Shown here: positions 20,301 to 28,244 of the stretch, one piece after another | How positions within the stretch are numbered: the stretch's first letter is position 1 | How the letters are laid out: each line of letters begins with the position of its first letter | From: Sporanaerobacter acetigenes DSM 13106 | Lineage (GTDB): Bacteria > Bacillota > Clostridia > Tissierellales > Sporanaerobacteraceae | Direction: 5' to 3' | Assembly: GCF_900130025.1 (NCBI RefSeq) | Contig: NZ_FQXR01000004.1 | Location: 78,483-142,482, forward strand | Length of the DNA stretch: 64,000 nucleotides | Notes under the pieces: generated by a model | The model's input: the letters and a program-made list of their open reading frames with translations, nothing else | Told to the model about the DNA's origin: nothing | The model's database searches: none | Made by a program: the position numbers and the translations under genes

Positions 20301-21689
20301 TATATTTGCACTATAACTAACACCATCTATTTCCACTCTAAAATCTAGAATTTCATTATTGGCAGATTTTTTACTATCTACTTTAAAGTCATATATTTTT
20401 TCAACCCCGCCATCCTTTATCTTAATCTTATCTATATTACTACAATTTTTAATTTTATTTCCTTCAATTTTAATTTTCTGATTGTCTTTAGTTATTACAA
20501 AGGCTTCATTCCCTGTATGATAAAAATCTAATTCTATCTCATCTAAATCAACATAGAAGGGTATATTTAGCTCTATTTTGTTTTCAGATACAATGGCATC
20601 AATTTTTTCTCCATATTGACTTATATATTTTAGAGAATTCACATCTAATCTATTGGCAGTGTCTTCTTTGAATACTTTTACTATCCACTCTTCTATTAAA
20701 TTATCGTATTTAGGCATATCTTTATAATTATGATATGCAATATCTATTGGTTGGACTGTATATTTGGCTTCTTCTCCTATTTTAAGCTCTCCAGATTTAT
20801 AATCAGCTATGACCCAATCTGGAGTTTCTATTTCTACATTTTCCTTATTTAAAACTATTCCTTCTGGTATATATAGCTCTATGGTTTTATTATCTTTGTT
20901 TATAATTCCCTTATATCCATCTACTTTAAACTCTAGTATTTCTGCTTTATTTATTCTATGACTTTCTATATATTTAGGAATTTCGTCCATTATAGAAATT
21001 AGGGTTTCTACTTGATTTTCATTTAAATTACCTCTAAACTCATCCTTTTGTCCTCCAACCAGCACCCAATCCCATTCTTCCATAGCACTTTTAAGAAAAA
21101 ACAAATGAGTAGAATGATAGTCTCCTGCTTTATTAGGAGTTCCCTGTCTTTTTATGGTGTTATATAAAGATTGTAAGGTATTTTTCTTTTCCCTATATAA
21201 ACTTAATAATTCTTTTGTTCTTTCTTTTGGTATAGTTTCATTACTACCCTCTGCTATCATCCATACAGGGAAAGTATCCATTTTTTTACGATTATCATAG
21301 CTAATTCTATACTCGTGTTTTATAGGAAGTGAATAATCATGCTTTTCCCCATCTAAATATAGTTCTCCTGCTTCTTTTTTTGTAATTCCCGCCGCTGGAT
21401 AAGAGCTACTTTTGACCATATCTATTTTAGCTTTGTTGTTGCCTTTTACCGGTATCCTTAAAGGAATTAATATAGAGTGAAATTTTCGAACATCTCCTAT
21501 TAAGTTTGTATAATCACCACCACTAAAATATTCATAGGATTTAATCTCCTCAAATTTATATGCCCACCACTCACGAACTTCTATGGTTGGTTCGGCATGA
21601 GATATATTTATTAAACTAGAACTAAAGTTTAATAATATTGCTAAAATCAGAGTAAATATAATGTTTTTTTGAAAATCTATTTTTTTCAT
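17367..21689 (-). CDS. Giant secreted protein: Ig-like repeats flanking an alpha/alpha toroid
   Basis: A 1440-aa exported protein with signal peptide at 1-32. After an unrecognised N-terminal domain (33-250) there are about four Ig-like repeats (roughly 255-615), an alpha/alpha toroid at about 625-945 similar to that of the 768-aa protein at 9909, and four or five more repeats up to 1425. The repeats are marked by DFSK/DFTK...YTVTAEDG..KYKV. The tail KPATKLWKYLEEYN..EDYQV matches the 9909 protein. It looks like a long surface rod presenting a transcobalamin-alpha-like head in the middle (inference). No wall anchor is visible. Confidence 0.82.
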   Translation of the reverse strand: MKKIDFQKNIIFTLILAILLNFSSSLINISHAEPTIEVREWWAYKFEEIKSYEYFSGGDYTNLIGDVRKFHSILIPLRIPVKGNNKAKIDMVKSSSYPAAGITKKEAGELYLDGEKHDYSLPIKHEYRISYDNRKKMDTFPVWMIAEGSNETIPKERTKELLSLYREKKNTLQSLYNTIKRQGTPNKAGDYHSTHLFFLKSAMEEWDWVLVGGQKDEFRGNLNENQVETLISIMDEIPKYIESHRINKAEILEFKVDGYKGIINKDNKTIELYIPEGIVLNKENVEIETPDWVIADYKSGELKIGEEAKYTVQPIDIAYHNYKDMPKYDNLIEEWIVKVFKEDTANRLDVNSLKYISQYGEKIDAIVSENKIELNIPFYVDLDEIELDFYHTGNEAFVITKDNQKIKIEGNKIKNCSNIDKIKIKDGGVEKIYDFKVDSKKSANNEILDFRVEIDGVSYSANIDNEKNEIEIAVPFDTDISKLKTDIKIDYRATIKPGLYEEKDFSNPVIYTVTSESGDTRKYTAFIKRGEASSENEILSFRVGTIEGKIEGDSITVEVPFSVDLKNVKPFIEISPKAKIQPASSEGVDFSKGPIDYVVTAQNGDKRTYKVNIKHSQEEIVGPDEEYMAMLKKLRDNIYDKYKEESTSEDWEWMNIGFYEGKNNGNPNGIRKTAENLPEKFDMYNEIGELSAGKTTDFARFTMTLTAMGIDASNLEPFQIDGKPFRTDYGRPGGKEIVDMTEPLYNASGGGINGPIFALIALDMGEYSIPGTANLSRDDLVKILLSHEYGSDEFGIDMVAMLMQGLYPYQNHPVYGEEVKKKLDHGIELFLGSKSATKVEPLDKDFLGISWGAVNSESTAQVIIALCSMGIDPYSDYRFSRGPKDNMIVNWIDRFATKDLDGFGHTNKNYNFIGTYEGMYALQWYINFVENGGKPYSLYKDGVTFRFTKEFSKDAKINSFELLGKEGIIDHEAGIITIELPKETLDEELRDKAPLIEIPKGATISPIVGEKQDFTKDVEYTVIAEDGITTKKYKIKIERKEGIKSSKKDVLGGKIIGFSDAKFEIDNQKGIVNIELPIGTDEEKLKKLKVSFSHQGISISPDETEPQDFTKGAVVYTVTAEDGTTRKYKVSVNIKKEAPFWFTKFVLRGVEGKIDVKEQCIDLKLPFGTYLEEVSLNNAEFEPKDSTTSISPGLKELADFSKRKKVQINPYPLPPEGPIEYDLNIEYVSPSGNSKIEKFSVPGVETNIKGNTIELKLPKDIAEGDIKDLVPDIKVDAKTIDPDPKKSNNSLKDYYKDYVLTDEDGNVNLYTIKIIDSGGEDPTNGEDKNKNKEEMEIESFKIKGIEGEVDNNAGRIYIELPYELDLSNIYPIIEISKGSSIYPNLGQPLDLRYSNKFILSNGKETKVYTLIIRVLEPKPATKLWKYLEEYNETEDYQVVY

Positions 21690-21824
21690 ATTTACCTCCT
21701 TTACTCCACTTGATAATTTATTATAATTTAAAATATCTTAATATTATGTATTATATAAATTAGTAAATAATATGTATTTTTTATTCTTAGTTTTCAACTT
21801 AAAAAACTATGCAAATTATATTAA

Positions 21825-21858
21825 GAAGGTATGGAGCGAAAATACCGCTCCATATCCT
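21825..21858 (-). terminator. Hairpin after the secreted DUF4430 gene
   Basis: ATGGAGCG/CGCTCCAT perfect stem, extended by AAGG/CCTT, starting 12 bases after the stop at 21870. The downstream sequence is only moderately U-rich, so it may be an mRNA-stabilising or processing hairpin rather than a full terminator. Confidence 0.55.
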
Positions 21859-21869
21859 TTCTAAAATAT

Positions 21870-22820
21870 CTACCATTCAGGTCCACCAAGATCTACGCCC
21901 CAGTCAAATGTATATCCCCAAGACACATTGCTATCTGTTTCAGATAATTTATATTGTGATGCACCCATATTAGCTACTTCATTATTTACTTTGAATATCC
22001 AACCAGTTCTATCCTTCATATAATCATCTTCTGGAAAATCTGGTGCTCCAATTGTTCTTTGGAAAATTCTATCTGGAAGAGTATATCGTCCACCATATTT
22101 ACCTATTTCACTTATATATCCTGAATCTGCCCCAACTAATTTAATTACATCTGCAGCTGCATATTTTGTTGCATCCATAGCTGTAGTACCAACTTTAACT
22201 TTAAGATCTCTAATTTCAATTGGTTCTACTAATTCTTGTTCGTTATCTAAATGCAAACCTGGATATAATTCTTCCAATACCCGTTTAATAACTATAGCTG
22301 CTGGTTCTGTTGAATTATCTCGTACAGGTGGATTATAACTTCCTGGTGTACTATAATTTCCTCTATACCAATCTACTGCATTTTCAAAATTGAATTCAAC
22401 TGTTAAATTTATATCTTGACCTTTTATACCTGCATTGATCTTATAGTTTCTAAACTCTGTACCATTTTTATTCTTTAATTTAAAGTCTACATATCCCTTA
22501 GAAAAGTCTACAGGCATATTATCTTGGTAATTTACACCGTTTACTTCTAAGTTATATTTCTTAAGAAATGCAGCCTTTATTTCAACTTGACTTAAATCCT
22601 GAGCTGAATTTTCTGGAAATTCTATATACCCAGTATATCTAGTGACTCCACCTACTTCTACTGCATTCATTTCTGCATGAATATTTCCATTAGTAGCCCA
22701 AATATCTAGAATTCCATCCCCTTGGTTTGTCGCAAATACAGTACTTGTCAAACCAAATACCATAATTAAAGCTAACATCAAACTTAAAATCTTACTGCTT
22801 TTTCCAAATCTCTTAAACAT
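21870..22820 (-). CDS. Secreted DUF4430-type protein, divergent copy
   Basis: A 316-aa exported protein with a clear signal peptide (1-30, cleavage after VFA). The N-terminal half is a beta-rich domain like the Ig-like repeats of the toroid proteins (IKAAFLKKYNLEVNG, DFSKGYVDFKL). The C-terminal part (about 195-316) is a divergent DUF4430 domain: TGWIFKVNNEVANMGASQY, then WGYTFDWGVDLGG, which parallels the GWMYRVNGWFPNYG and DLGRDIGG motifs of the other copies. No anchor, so it may be released or held by partner proteins. AGGGGG lies 7-8 bases before the ATG. Corrinoid binding inferred. Confidence 0.78.
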   Translation of the reverse strand: MFKRFGKSSKILSLMLALIMVFGLTSTVFATNQGDGILDIWATNGNIHAEMNAVEVGGVTRYTGYIEFPENSAQDLSQVEIKAAFLKKYNLEVNGVNYQDNMPVDFSKGYVDFKLKNKNGTEFRNYKINAGIKGQDINLTVEFNFENAVDWYRGNYSTPGSYNPPVRDNSTEPAAIVIKRVLEELYPGLHLDNEQELVEPIEIRDLKVKVGTTAMDATKYAAADVIKLVGADSGYISEIGKYGGRYTLPDRIFQRTIGAPDFPEDDYMKDRTGWIFKVNNEVANMGASQYKLSETDSNVSWGYTFDWGVDLGGPEW

Positions 22821-22884
22821 CTTTTTGCCCCCTTTTAAAATTTGTTTTTTGTAAATAGCCTATTCTATTTACTTTTCTCTTGCC

Positions 22885-22999
22885 GTTAGGATAATTTCTC
22901 CTAACAATAGGTATTGGTTACAATGATTAAATCTTATTTATAGTCATATTTAATCAAATGACTATATCAATTTACCATTGGAATCACCCCCCTTGGTAA
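22885..22999 (-). other. Structured intergenic region with competing inverted repeats
   Basis: The 190-base gap between the permease and the secreted DUF4430 gene holds GTTAGGA/TCCTAAC (22885-22905), TAGTCAT/ATGACTA (22941-22964), TGATTAAAT/ATTTAATCA (22924-22956) and TTACCA/TGGTAA (22972-22999). The second and third overlap, so they either exclude each other or form a pseudoknot. No known riboswitch consensus recognised. Confidence 0.4.
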
Positions 23000-23010
23000 T
23001 GCCTCTCGCC

Positions 23011-24330
23011 TTACTCCGCCCTAATGGCAACCTGTGGACTGATTCTCATTGCTTTTATAGCTGGAACTAATGCACTAAGTATTGCTACTAATCCTGCAAA
23101 TACTACTGCTCCTATTGCTAACCATGGCGGGATAATAGACCTTACTTCCATTTCACTTAATAAAACAGGTAATAACTTTTGTAATCCAAAACTCATTAAT
23201 AAACCAGTTATTCCTCCTATAACCCCTATAATTGCAGATTCAACTAAAAACATTTGTAATATATCAGTTAATTCGCTTCCCAATACTTTTAGGATACCGA
23301 TTTCCTTTGTTCTTTCATTTATTGACATCATCATGGTGTTAGCTGTACCTATTCCTGCTACCAAAAGAGATACTCCACCTATTGCTGCAAGCATTCCTTG
23401 AATTTGTTTAGATTGCTTTTTTACTGATTCCAACATATCGTTTAATGAATAGGTTTCAAATCCAGCAGCCCTTATTATATTTATTACGTCTTGGGCTGAA
23501 TTTGTGTCTTTGGCTTTTACCCATACCATTTGATATTTTTGAAGTTTTGCCAATTCTTCATCTTCAGTATCAGAGTCTTCTGGAGGGGCAGGCAAATATT
23601 CTTGATTATCCTTCATTATTTCTTCTAGTATTTTATATTCTATAAATCCTGATGTGGTATAATTGTTGTTTTGATTACTGCATATTCCTGTTATTTCAGT
23701 TTTGTAATTGTTCCCTGTCTGGATTGCTCTTCCATCTTCTCCTTCTTCATATTGCCCCATTAATGTCTCATAATCAAATGCCATTCTAATATTTGATTTC
23801 ATAGGATCTAGAAATTCTTTTATTTTTTCATTCTCTACCTCTTCCCAAGTTTCAGGATCTGCAAATGAGTCTTGTACATCATCAGTTAGCATTATTTGAG
23901 GTCTCAGCCTTGTACCTTTTAATGGGAGTTCTCCTTCTAAAGGTACAAGCTGAAAACTAGGAGCAGTCTCCATATCTATTCCATATAGCTTGATTGGTGC
24001 TACATATTTACCGTTCTTTAAATAAGGTACTACTTGCAATACAGGGGTAGCTGCCTTAACACCTTCCAATTGATTGAAGGATTGAACTGCCTTTTCATTT
24101 AATAAAGCTACCCTACCTTTTGATTCTCTTGGTGGCATTACATCTATCTTTGTTAAACTGCCCATTTCTTCTATGGATTCTTTATAGGTTTGATCATAAC
24201 CAATACCAATAGAGATCAACACTACTATACAAGCTACACCTACAGTCATAGCCAAAGCAGTTAAAATTGTTCTTACTTTTCTTCTCCAAAGATTTATAAA
24301 TCCCATGCGAAAAAAATCTGAAGTTCTCAT
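23011..24330 (-). CDS. MacB/FtsX-type ABC transporter permease
   Basis: A 439-aa permease with the MacB/FtsX layout. One N-terminal membrane segment (about 20-43) follows the cytoplasmic FINLWRRKVRTILTALAMTVGV motif region, then a large extracellular domain (45-300), then three C-terminal segments (about 310-435) with the SINERTKEIGILKVLGS coupling motif. It overlaps the upstream gene by 4 bases (ATGA) and works with the ATPase at 26147. In Gram-positive bacteria such pairs transmit force to, or release, extracytoplasmic proteins and lipids. Being in the cobalamin operon, it may act on the surface binders (inference). Confidence 0.88.
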   Translation of the reverse strand: MRTSDFFRMGFINLWRRKVRTILTALAMTVGVACIVVLISIGIGYDQTYKESIEEMGSLTKIDVMPPRESKGRVALLNEKAVQSFNQLEGVKAATPVLQVVPYLKNGKYVAPIKLYGIDMETAPSFQLVPLEGELPLKGTRLRPQIMLTDDVQDSFADPETWEEVENEKIKEFLDPMKSNIRMAFDYETLMGQYEEGEDGRAIQTGNNYKTEITGICSNQNNNYTTSGFIEYKILEEIMKDNQEYLPAPPEDSDTEDEELAKLQKYQMVWVKAKDTNSAQDVINIIRAAGFETYSLNDMLESVKKQSKQIQGMLAAIGGVSLLVAGIGTANTMMMSINERTKEIGILKVLGSELTDILQMFLVESAIIGVIGGITGLLMSFGLQKLLPVLLSEMEVRSIIPPWLAIGAVVFAGLVAILSALVPAIKAMRISPQVAIRAE

Positions 24331-26150
24331 ATTTTACCCCTACTTTTCCTCAAAACATAGTAAACTCCTCCACCAATTGCTGCCAACAGACCTACCCCTC
24401 CAGTTACTGCCAATGCCTTACTTTTCTTCTTCTTTGGTTTTATTTCATCTTGTACAACTTCACTTCCTGAATAATCTTTGTCTTGTATTTCCAGTTTGAA
24501 AGGTACTTTCTGAATACCTTCTATCCCATCTATATCTTCATATGAAATGATGAAATTTCCTTCTATTTCACCTGCTTTATCACATATTATTTGAAAATCT
24601 GCACTGTTTTTGGCAGCAGGAAGCAAATCACCACCATAAAATTTTTCCACCATGGATATTCCTTCTCCTTCAACATCTACCTGTAGATTTAGCACTTTGC
24701 TTTTCCCTTTATTTACAATGGGAATAGTAACAGCTATAGGTTCATTGATTCCACTATCACTTCCATAAATTGTTGGCTCTTCAACGAATATATTGACTTC
24801 TTGCTTTATCTCTAAAACTATGCCTTGTGTTTGAGTCCCTTGGGTTATTTTTGGAGTTTCATAATTCATATCAACTACTATTGTAGATGTTGGATTTATA
24901 GCAGTTGGTAATGCTTTTAATTTAAATGTACGAGTTGCTGTCTTTTCTGGCCCTAAATAGTCAATATAGGCACTATCACTTTCTCCTATGTCAGGCATCA
25001 GTTCTTCTTCAGCTAGAGTTAAAACAATACCCGCATTTTTTATGCTTTTATTCTTAGATGTATTTTTAAATTCTAATGTTAAATCAAATGATTCCCCTGA
25101 ATAAATTGTCTCTGGATTTGTTGTGTAGCTTACTATCATTAATTTAGGTATAGAGTCTGGCAATTCTTCTGGCTCTTTTTCTTCTGCTTTCCCTTTAGCT
25201 ACATTTATATATGCTGAAAAAAGGCTCTCTCCCATCATTCCATTTTCTTTATATGTAGCTCTAAAATTTATTGGCTTAGCTCCAGAGGTGATTTCTGGAG
25301 ATATCCTAAATTCATATTCTAAAGTAGTAACATCTCCTGGATTCATTTTAGGTATCTTTTTACCGTAATTAATTACTTCTACTATAAAAGGCCACTCATC
25401 TAGTGAATTTGATATAACAGGGCTAATATTTATATCCGTTAATGTCCCTCCGGTGTTTATTATTGGTAATTTGAGTTTTATTCTTTCTCCTGCGTTTCCT
25501 GATGGAGCTGGAATTATAGAACCGTCTTTATCAACTGTTGCTATGCTTAATGCTCCTAATTCATTTATAATTTTGGATTCGCTTCCATCATCCGTTACAT
25601 TTACATATACCATCAGCTCAAATTCTACATCCTCTTTTATCTGAGTTTTATTTATATCATCTTTTCTCCAAATTGTAGCATTTACTAAAAATGTTATTGG
25701 ATATGTTCCTTTTTGTGCTGTTTCTGAAATTTCAAAATCATAAAACACATCTGCTCGGCTATTATATGTCATGTCTTTCATTTTTTTTATATAACTAGCA
25801 TTTTTAATTTTAAAAGGCCAATCTTCTATTTCCGATCTTTCTGTAGGAATCATTGGCTCTATGGTTATATTTCTTATTACATAATTCAAGCTTGGTATAT
25901 ATTCCCTATTAACTGCTAATGGCAATTCAATTCGTACTTTATCTCCCGGTTTACCACTTACTGCCTTTGCACCTGTATCTGCTATTATAATTGCTTTTTT
26001 ATCACTAGTTTCAATTTTATCCTGACCTGGTATATTTGATTTTTTATTGCTAGTTTCATTATCATCAGCATAGATAAAGTTTAAAGTTATCATTAATATA
26101 AAAACTAAAACTGCTAATGTCCTCGCCCATTTCTTTTTATTCAAATTCAA
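24327..26150 (-). CDS. Membrane-anchored surface protein with CARDB/NEW3-like repeats
   Basis: A 607-aa protein with an N-terminal signal or anchor (about 9-29), several beta-sandwich repeats resembling the CARDB/NEW3 type found in S-layer-related proteins (for example GERIKLKLPIINTGG, GESFDLTLEFKNTSKN, EPIAVTIPIVNKGKSK) and a C-terminal membrane segment (about 583-600) followed by RKSRGK. It sits between the ABC ATPase and permease genes with 4-base overlaps on both sides, so it is a likely third component of that transporter. It may extend the complex through the cell wall (inference). Confidence 0.78.
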   Translation of the reverse strand: MNLNKKKWARTLAVLVFILMITLNFIYADDNETSNKKSNIPGQDKIETSDKKAIIIADTGAKAVSGKPGDKVRIELPLAVNREYIPSLNYVIRNITIEPMIPTERSEIEDWPFKIKNASYIKKMKDMTYNSRADVFYDFEISETAQKGTYPITFLVNATIWRKDDINKTQIKEDVEFELMVYVNVTDDGSESKIINELGALSIATVDKDGSIIPAPSGNAGERIKLKLPIINTGGTLTDINISPVISNSLDEWPFIVEVINYGKKIPKMNPGDVTTLEYEFRISPEITSGAKPINFRATYKENGMMGESLFSAYINVAKGKAEEKEPEELPDSIPKLMIVSYTTNPETIYSGESFDLTLEFKNTSKNKSIKNAGIVLTLAEEELMPDIGESDSAYIDYLGPEKTATRTFKLKALPTAINPTSTIVVDMNYETPKITQGTQTQGIVLEIKQEVNIFVEEPTIYGSDSGINEPIAVTIPIVNKGKSKVLNLQVDVEGEGISMVEKFYGGDLLPAAKNSADFQIICDKAGEIEGNFIISYEDIDGIEGIQKVPFKLEIQDKDYSGSEVVQDEIKPKKKKSKALAVTGGVGLLAAIGGGVYYVLRKSRGKI

Positions 26151-26842
26151 TTGCTTTCCTCCTTACTAAAATTAATTATTCTCCCATCTTCTAAATATAT
26201 AGTCCTTGTAGTATAATCTTGTATTCCTTCATCATGGGATACTAATACAAAGGTTGTCCCTCTTTGTATGAAAAGTTTTGTCAACAATTCCATTACTTCT
26301 TGACTAGTTTTTGTATCTAAATTTCCTGTTGGTTCATCAGCAAATACTATTGGAGGACTTGTAATCAGTGCTCTTGCAATACCTACTCTTTGTTGTTGTC
26401 CTCCTGACATCTCATTCGGCTTATGCTTAGCATGAGAATATATTCCTACCTGCTCCATGATTTCCTTTGCCATTTCTATTCTCTTTTTTGGTGCTATGCC
26501 TCTTAATACCAAAGGAAGCGCTACATTTTCTAACGCTGTATATTGAGGCAATAAATTATAGGATTGAAATATAAAACCTATAGTTTTTCTTCTATATCTA
26601 ATTCGATCCCTTTCGTTCATTTGGTCAATACGATTTCCATCAATAATTATTTGTCCTGAAGTAGTTTTCTCTAGACCCGCCATCAAATTTAAAAGTGTGG
26701 ATTTACCAGAACCAGAACGTCCTGATATTCGTAACCGTTCTCCTTTTTCTACAGATAAATCTATTCCGCTTACAGCTTTAATCACATTATCTCCCAATAT
26801 AAATTCTTTTTGAACATCCTTTAGTTCTATATATCCTCCCAT
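26147..26842 (-). CDS. MacB/LolD-type ABC transporter ATPase
   Basis: A 231-aa ABC ATPase: Walker A GRSGSGKST (residues 40-48), signature SGGQQQRVGIARAL, Walker B VFADEPTGNLD and H-loop VSHD. The sequence style is that of the MacB/LolD/FtsE branch. It forms a 4-base overlapping set with the CARDB-like protein and the FtsX-type permease. A ribosome site (GGTGGGATTCAATG context) lies just before the ATG. Cytoplasmic. Confidence 0.92.
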   Translation of the reverse strand: MGGYIELKDVQKEFILGDNVIKAVSGIDLSVEKGERLRISGRSGSGKSTLLNLMAGLEKTTSGQIIIDGNRIDQMNERDRIRYRRKTIGFIFQSYNLLPQYTALENVALPLVLRGIAPKKRIEMAKEIMEQVGIYSHAKHKPNEMSGGQQQRVGIARALITSPPIVFADEPTGNLDTKTSQEVMELLTKLFIQRGTTFVLVSHDEGIQDYTTRTIYLEDGRIINFSKEESN

Positions 26843-26860
26843 TGAATCCCACCTTTACTG

Positions 26861-27877
26861 TTAATCCCCTAACCAGTCTTGTCCTAAATCTTTTCCTAAG
26901 TCACATGTATAATTCCACTCAATTACATCCCCACCTTTGAGTGTGTATACTCCTGCACCATAATTTGGATACCAGCCATTTACACAGTACATCCAACCAC
27001 TCCAACGCCCTCCATCAAATTCATAGAGATTGTTGATACCTTCTATATAAGCAGATGCTTCACTGCCTCTATAACTCATATGAAATTTATATTGCTCTTT
27101 TGCCATTATCAAAACATCAAGAACTGTATCGCCTTCCTTTATTTTGAATTTAGTAGGAGGTAATATAACACCACTTGGCGGTACTATGCCCTGCCATTTA
27201 GGGTCATCTGCCATCCCTTTTGCTACTGCTGTATCACAACGAATCTGCATTGTTACAATATTTTCCTTTTTTTCACGTTCTCTTTCTTCTTTTTTCTTTC
27301 TTTCTTTTTCTTTTTTTGCCTCTTTTATAGCCTTTTGTCTTTCTTCTTCTTTTGTAGTCTGCTTTTCTTTTTCATTGCTGCCTTTATCTTTGTTTAGCTT
27401 ATCTTTCTGTTTCTCTATTGCTTTTTTTATTTCTTCTTGAAAACTATTAACTGGTTCAGCTTCTTCAATTATTTCCTTATCTATATTGTCTTCTTTACCT
27501 TTTTTAGCTATTTTTTTAACTTCATCTCTTGTAGATGTTTTATTTTCTTTTTTTGATTCTAATAATTTTTCCCACACAGATTTTTTATTATTTTTAGATT
27601 CTGATTCTATTTCTGCTATTTCTTCTATATTTTCTTGTTTTTCTGTATGAATTTTGTTTTTTTGAGATCTAAGTTGAGCTAACAAAGAATAGTTATCTTC
27701 ATCTTTTTCTATTTCTTTTGCATTTGGATCTATCCAATATTCAATTTCAAGTTTATTAGATTTAGCAAATGCTTCTTCATTAAAAAAGTAATTACCTATT
27801 ATGTCAAATACATGAACCCCGCCTACTATTATTGCTGCTATCAAAAGTAGTAACAAGAAAAACTTTTTGTTTTTCAT
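26861..27877 (-). CDS. Membrane-anchored DUF4430 (transcobalamin-like beta domain) protein, copy 2
   Basis: A 338-aa protein. An N-terminal hydrophobic anchor (about 4-24) is followed by a very Lys/Glu-rich, probably helical stalk (about 60-205) and a C-terminal DUF4430 domain (about 210-335) with AYIEGINNLYEFDGGRWSGW, VNGWYPNYGAG, GGDVIEWNYTCDLG. The domain is close to that of the protein at 7095. It is the first large gene after the riboswitch leader; GGAGGT lies 8 bases before the ATG. The stalk could hold the beta domain well above the membrane, near the wall. Likely a corrinoid-binding surface protein (inference). Confidence 0.86.
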   Translation of the reverse strand: MKNKKFFLLLLLIAAIIVGGVHVFDIIGNYFFNEEAFAKSNKLEIEYWIDPNAKEIEKDEDNYSLLAQLRSQKNKIHTEKQENIEEIAEIESESKNNKKSVWEKLLESKKENKTSTRDEVKKIAKKGKEDNIDKEIIEEAEPVNSFQEEIKKAIEKQKDKLNKDKGSNEKEKQTTKEEERQKAIKEAKKEKERKKKEEREREKKENIVTMQIRCDTAVAKGMADDPKWQGIVPPSGVILPPTKFKIKEGDTVLDVLIMAKEQYKFHMSYRGSEASAYIEGINNLYEFDGGRWSGWMYCVNGWYPNYGAGVYTLKGGDVIEWNYTCDLGKDLGQDWLGD

Positions 27878-27914
27878 ATCATTAACCTCCTACTTCTTTT
27901 CCTTTCATGAAAAC

Positions 27915-27945
27915 AAAAAAAACACTACCTTTTTTATAAGTAGTG
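27915..27945 (-). terminator. Intrinsic terminator/attenuator before the main cobalamin operon
   Basis: CACTAC/GTAGTG stem (27923-27945, extendable with a G-U and an A-U pair) followed on the minus strand by eight U. It lies between the DUF2292 gene and the DUF4430 gene at 27877, so operon expression needs read-through or antitermination. Confidence 0.75.
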
Positions 27946-27970
27946 CCTCCAGTTTTCTGGTCAGCATATT

Positions 27971-28126
27971 TTATAGTTTTATTGATTTCTTTAATTCTTG
28001 GATTCTTATAGGTTCACTGTCTTGAACTATAATATTGATTTCTCCAAACTCTGTTTTTCTTATTATCTCTATGAGCTTTCTTTCCCTATTAGTTAGCTCC
28101 ATCGTTGAATTTTTTTCATCTATCAT
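27971..28126 (-). CDS. Small DUF2292 (YezD-like) protein
   Basis: A 51-aa gene not otherwise called. The ATG at 28124-28126 follows AAGGGGGTT at about 8 bases. The sequence matches the DUF2292/YezD pattern: a charged helix (ELTNRERKLIEIIRK) then a short beta part (GEINIIVQDSEPIRIQELKK). The family is small, cytoplasmic and of unknown function, often found beside sulfur-metabolism genes. Here it lies between the cobalamin riboswitch terminator and a second terminator, so it is the first product made when the riboswitch is open. Family call fairly sure; role unknown. Confidence 0.72.
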   Translation of the reverse strand: MIDEKNSTMELTNRERKLIEIIRKTEFGEINIIVQDSEPIRIQELKKSIKL

Positions 28127-28140
28127 TAAACCAACCCCCT

Positions 28141-28186
28141 TAAAAATTTAAAGTCTTAAACCCTCTAAGGAATTTAAGACTTTAAA
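28141..28186 (-). terminator. Riboswitch expression-platform terminator
   Basis: Perfect 14-bp stem (28147-28160 with 28173-28186), 12-base loop, followed on the minus strand by UUUUU. It starts 64 bases downstream of the riboswitch P1 stem, as expected for a transcription-terminating expression platform. Confidence 0.72.
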
Positions 28187-28244
28187 ATAATATCAAAATT
28201 ATAAATATTCATCACAATACCCTAATCCAAGAAGGTTAATGAAG

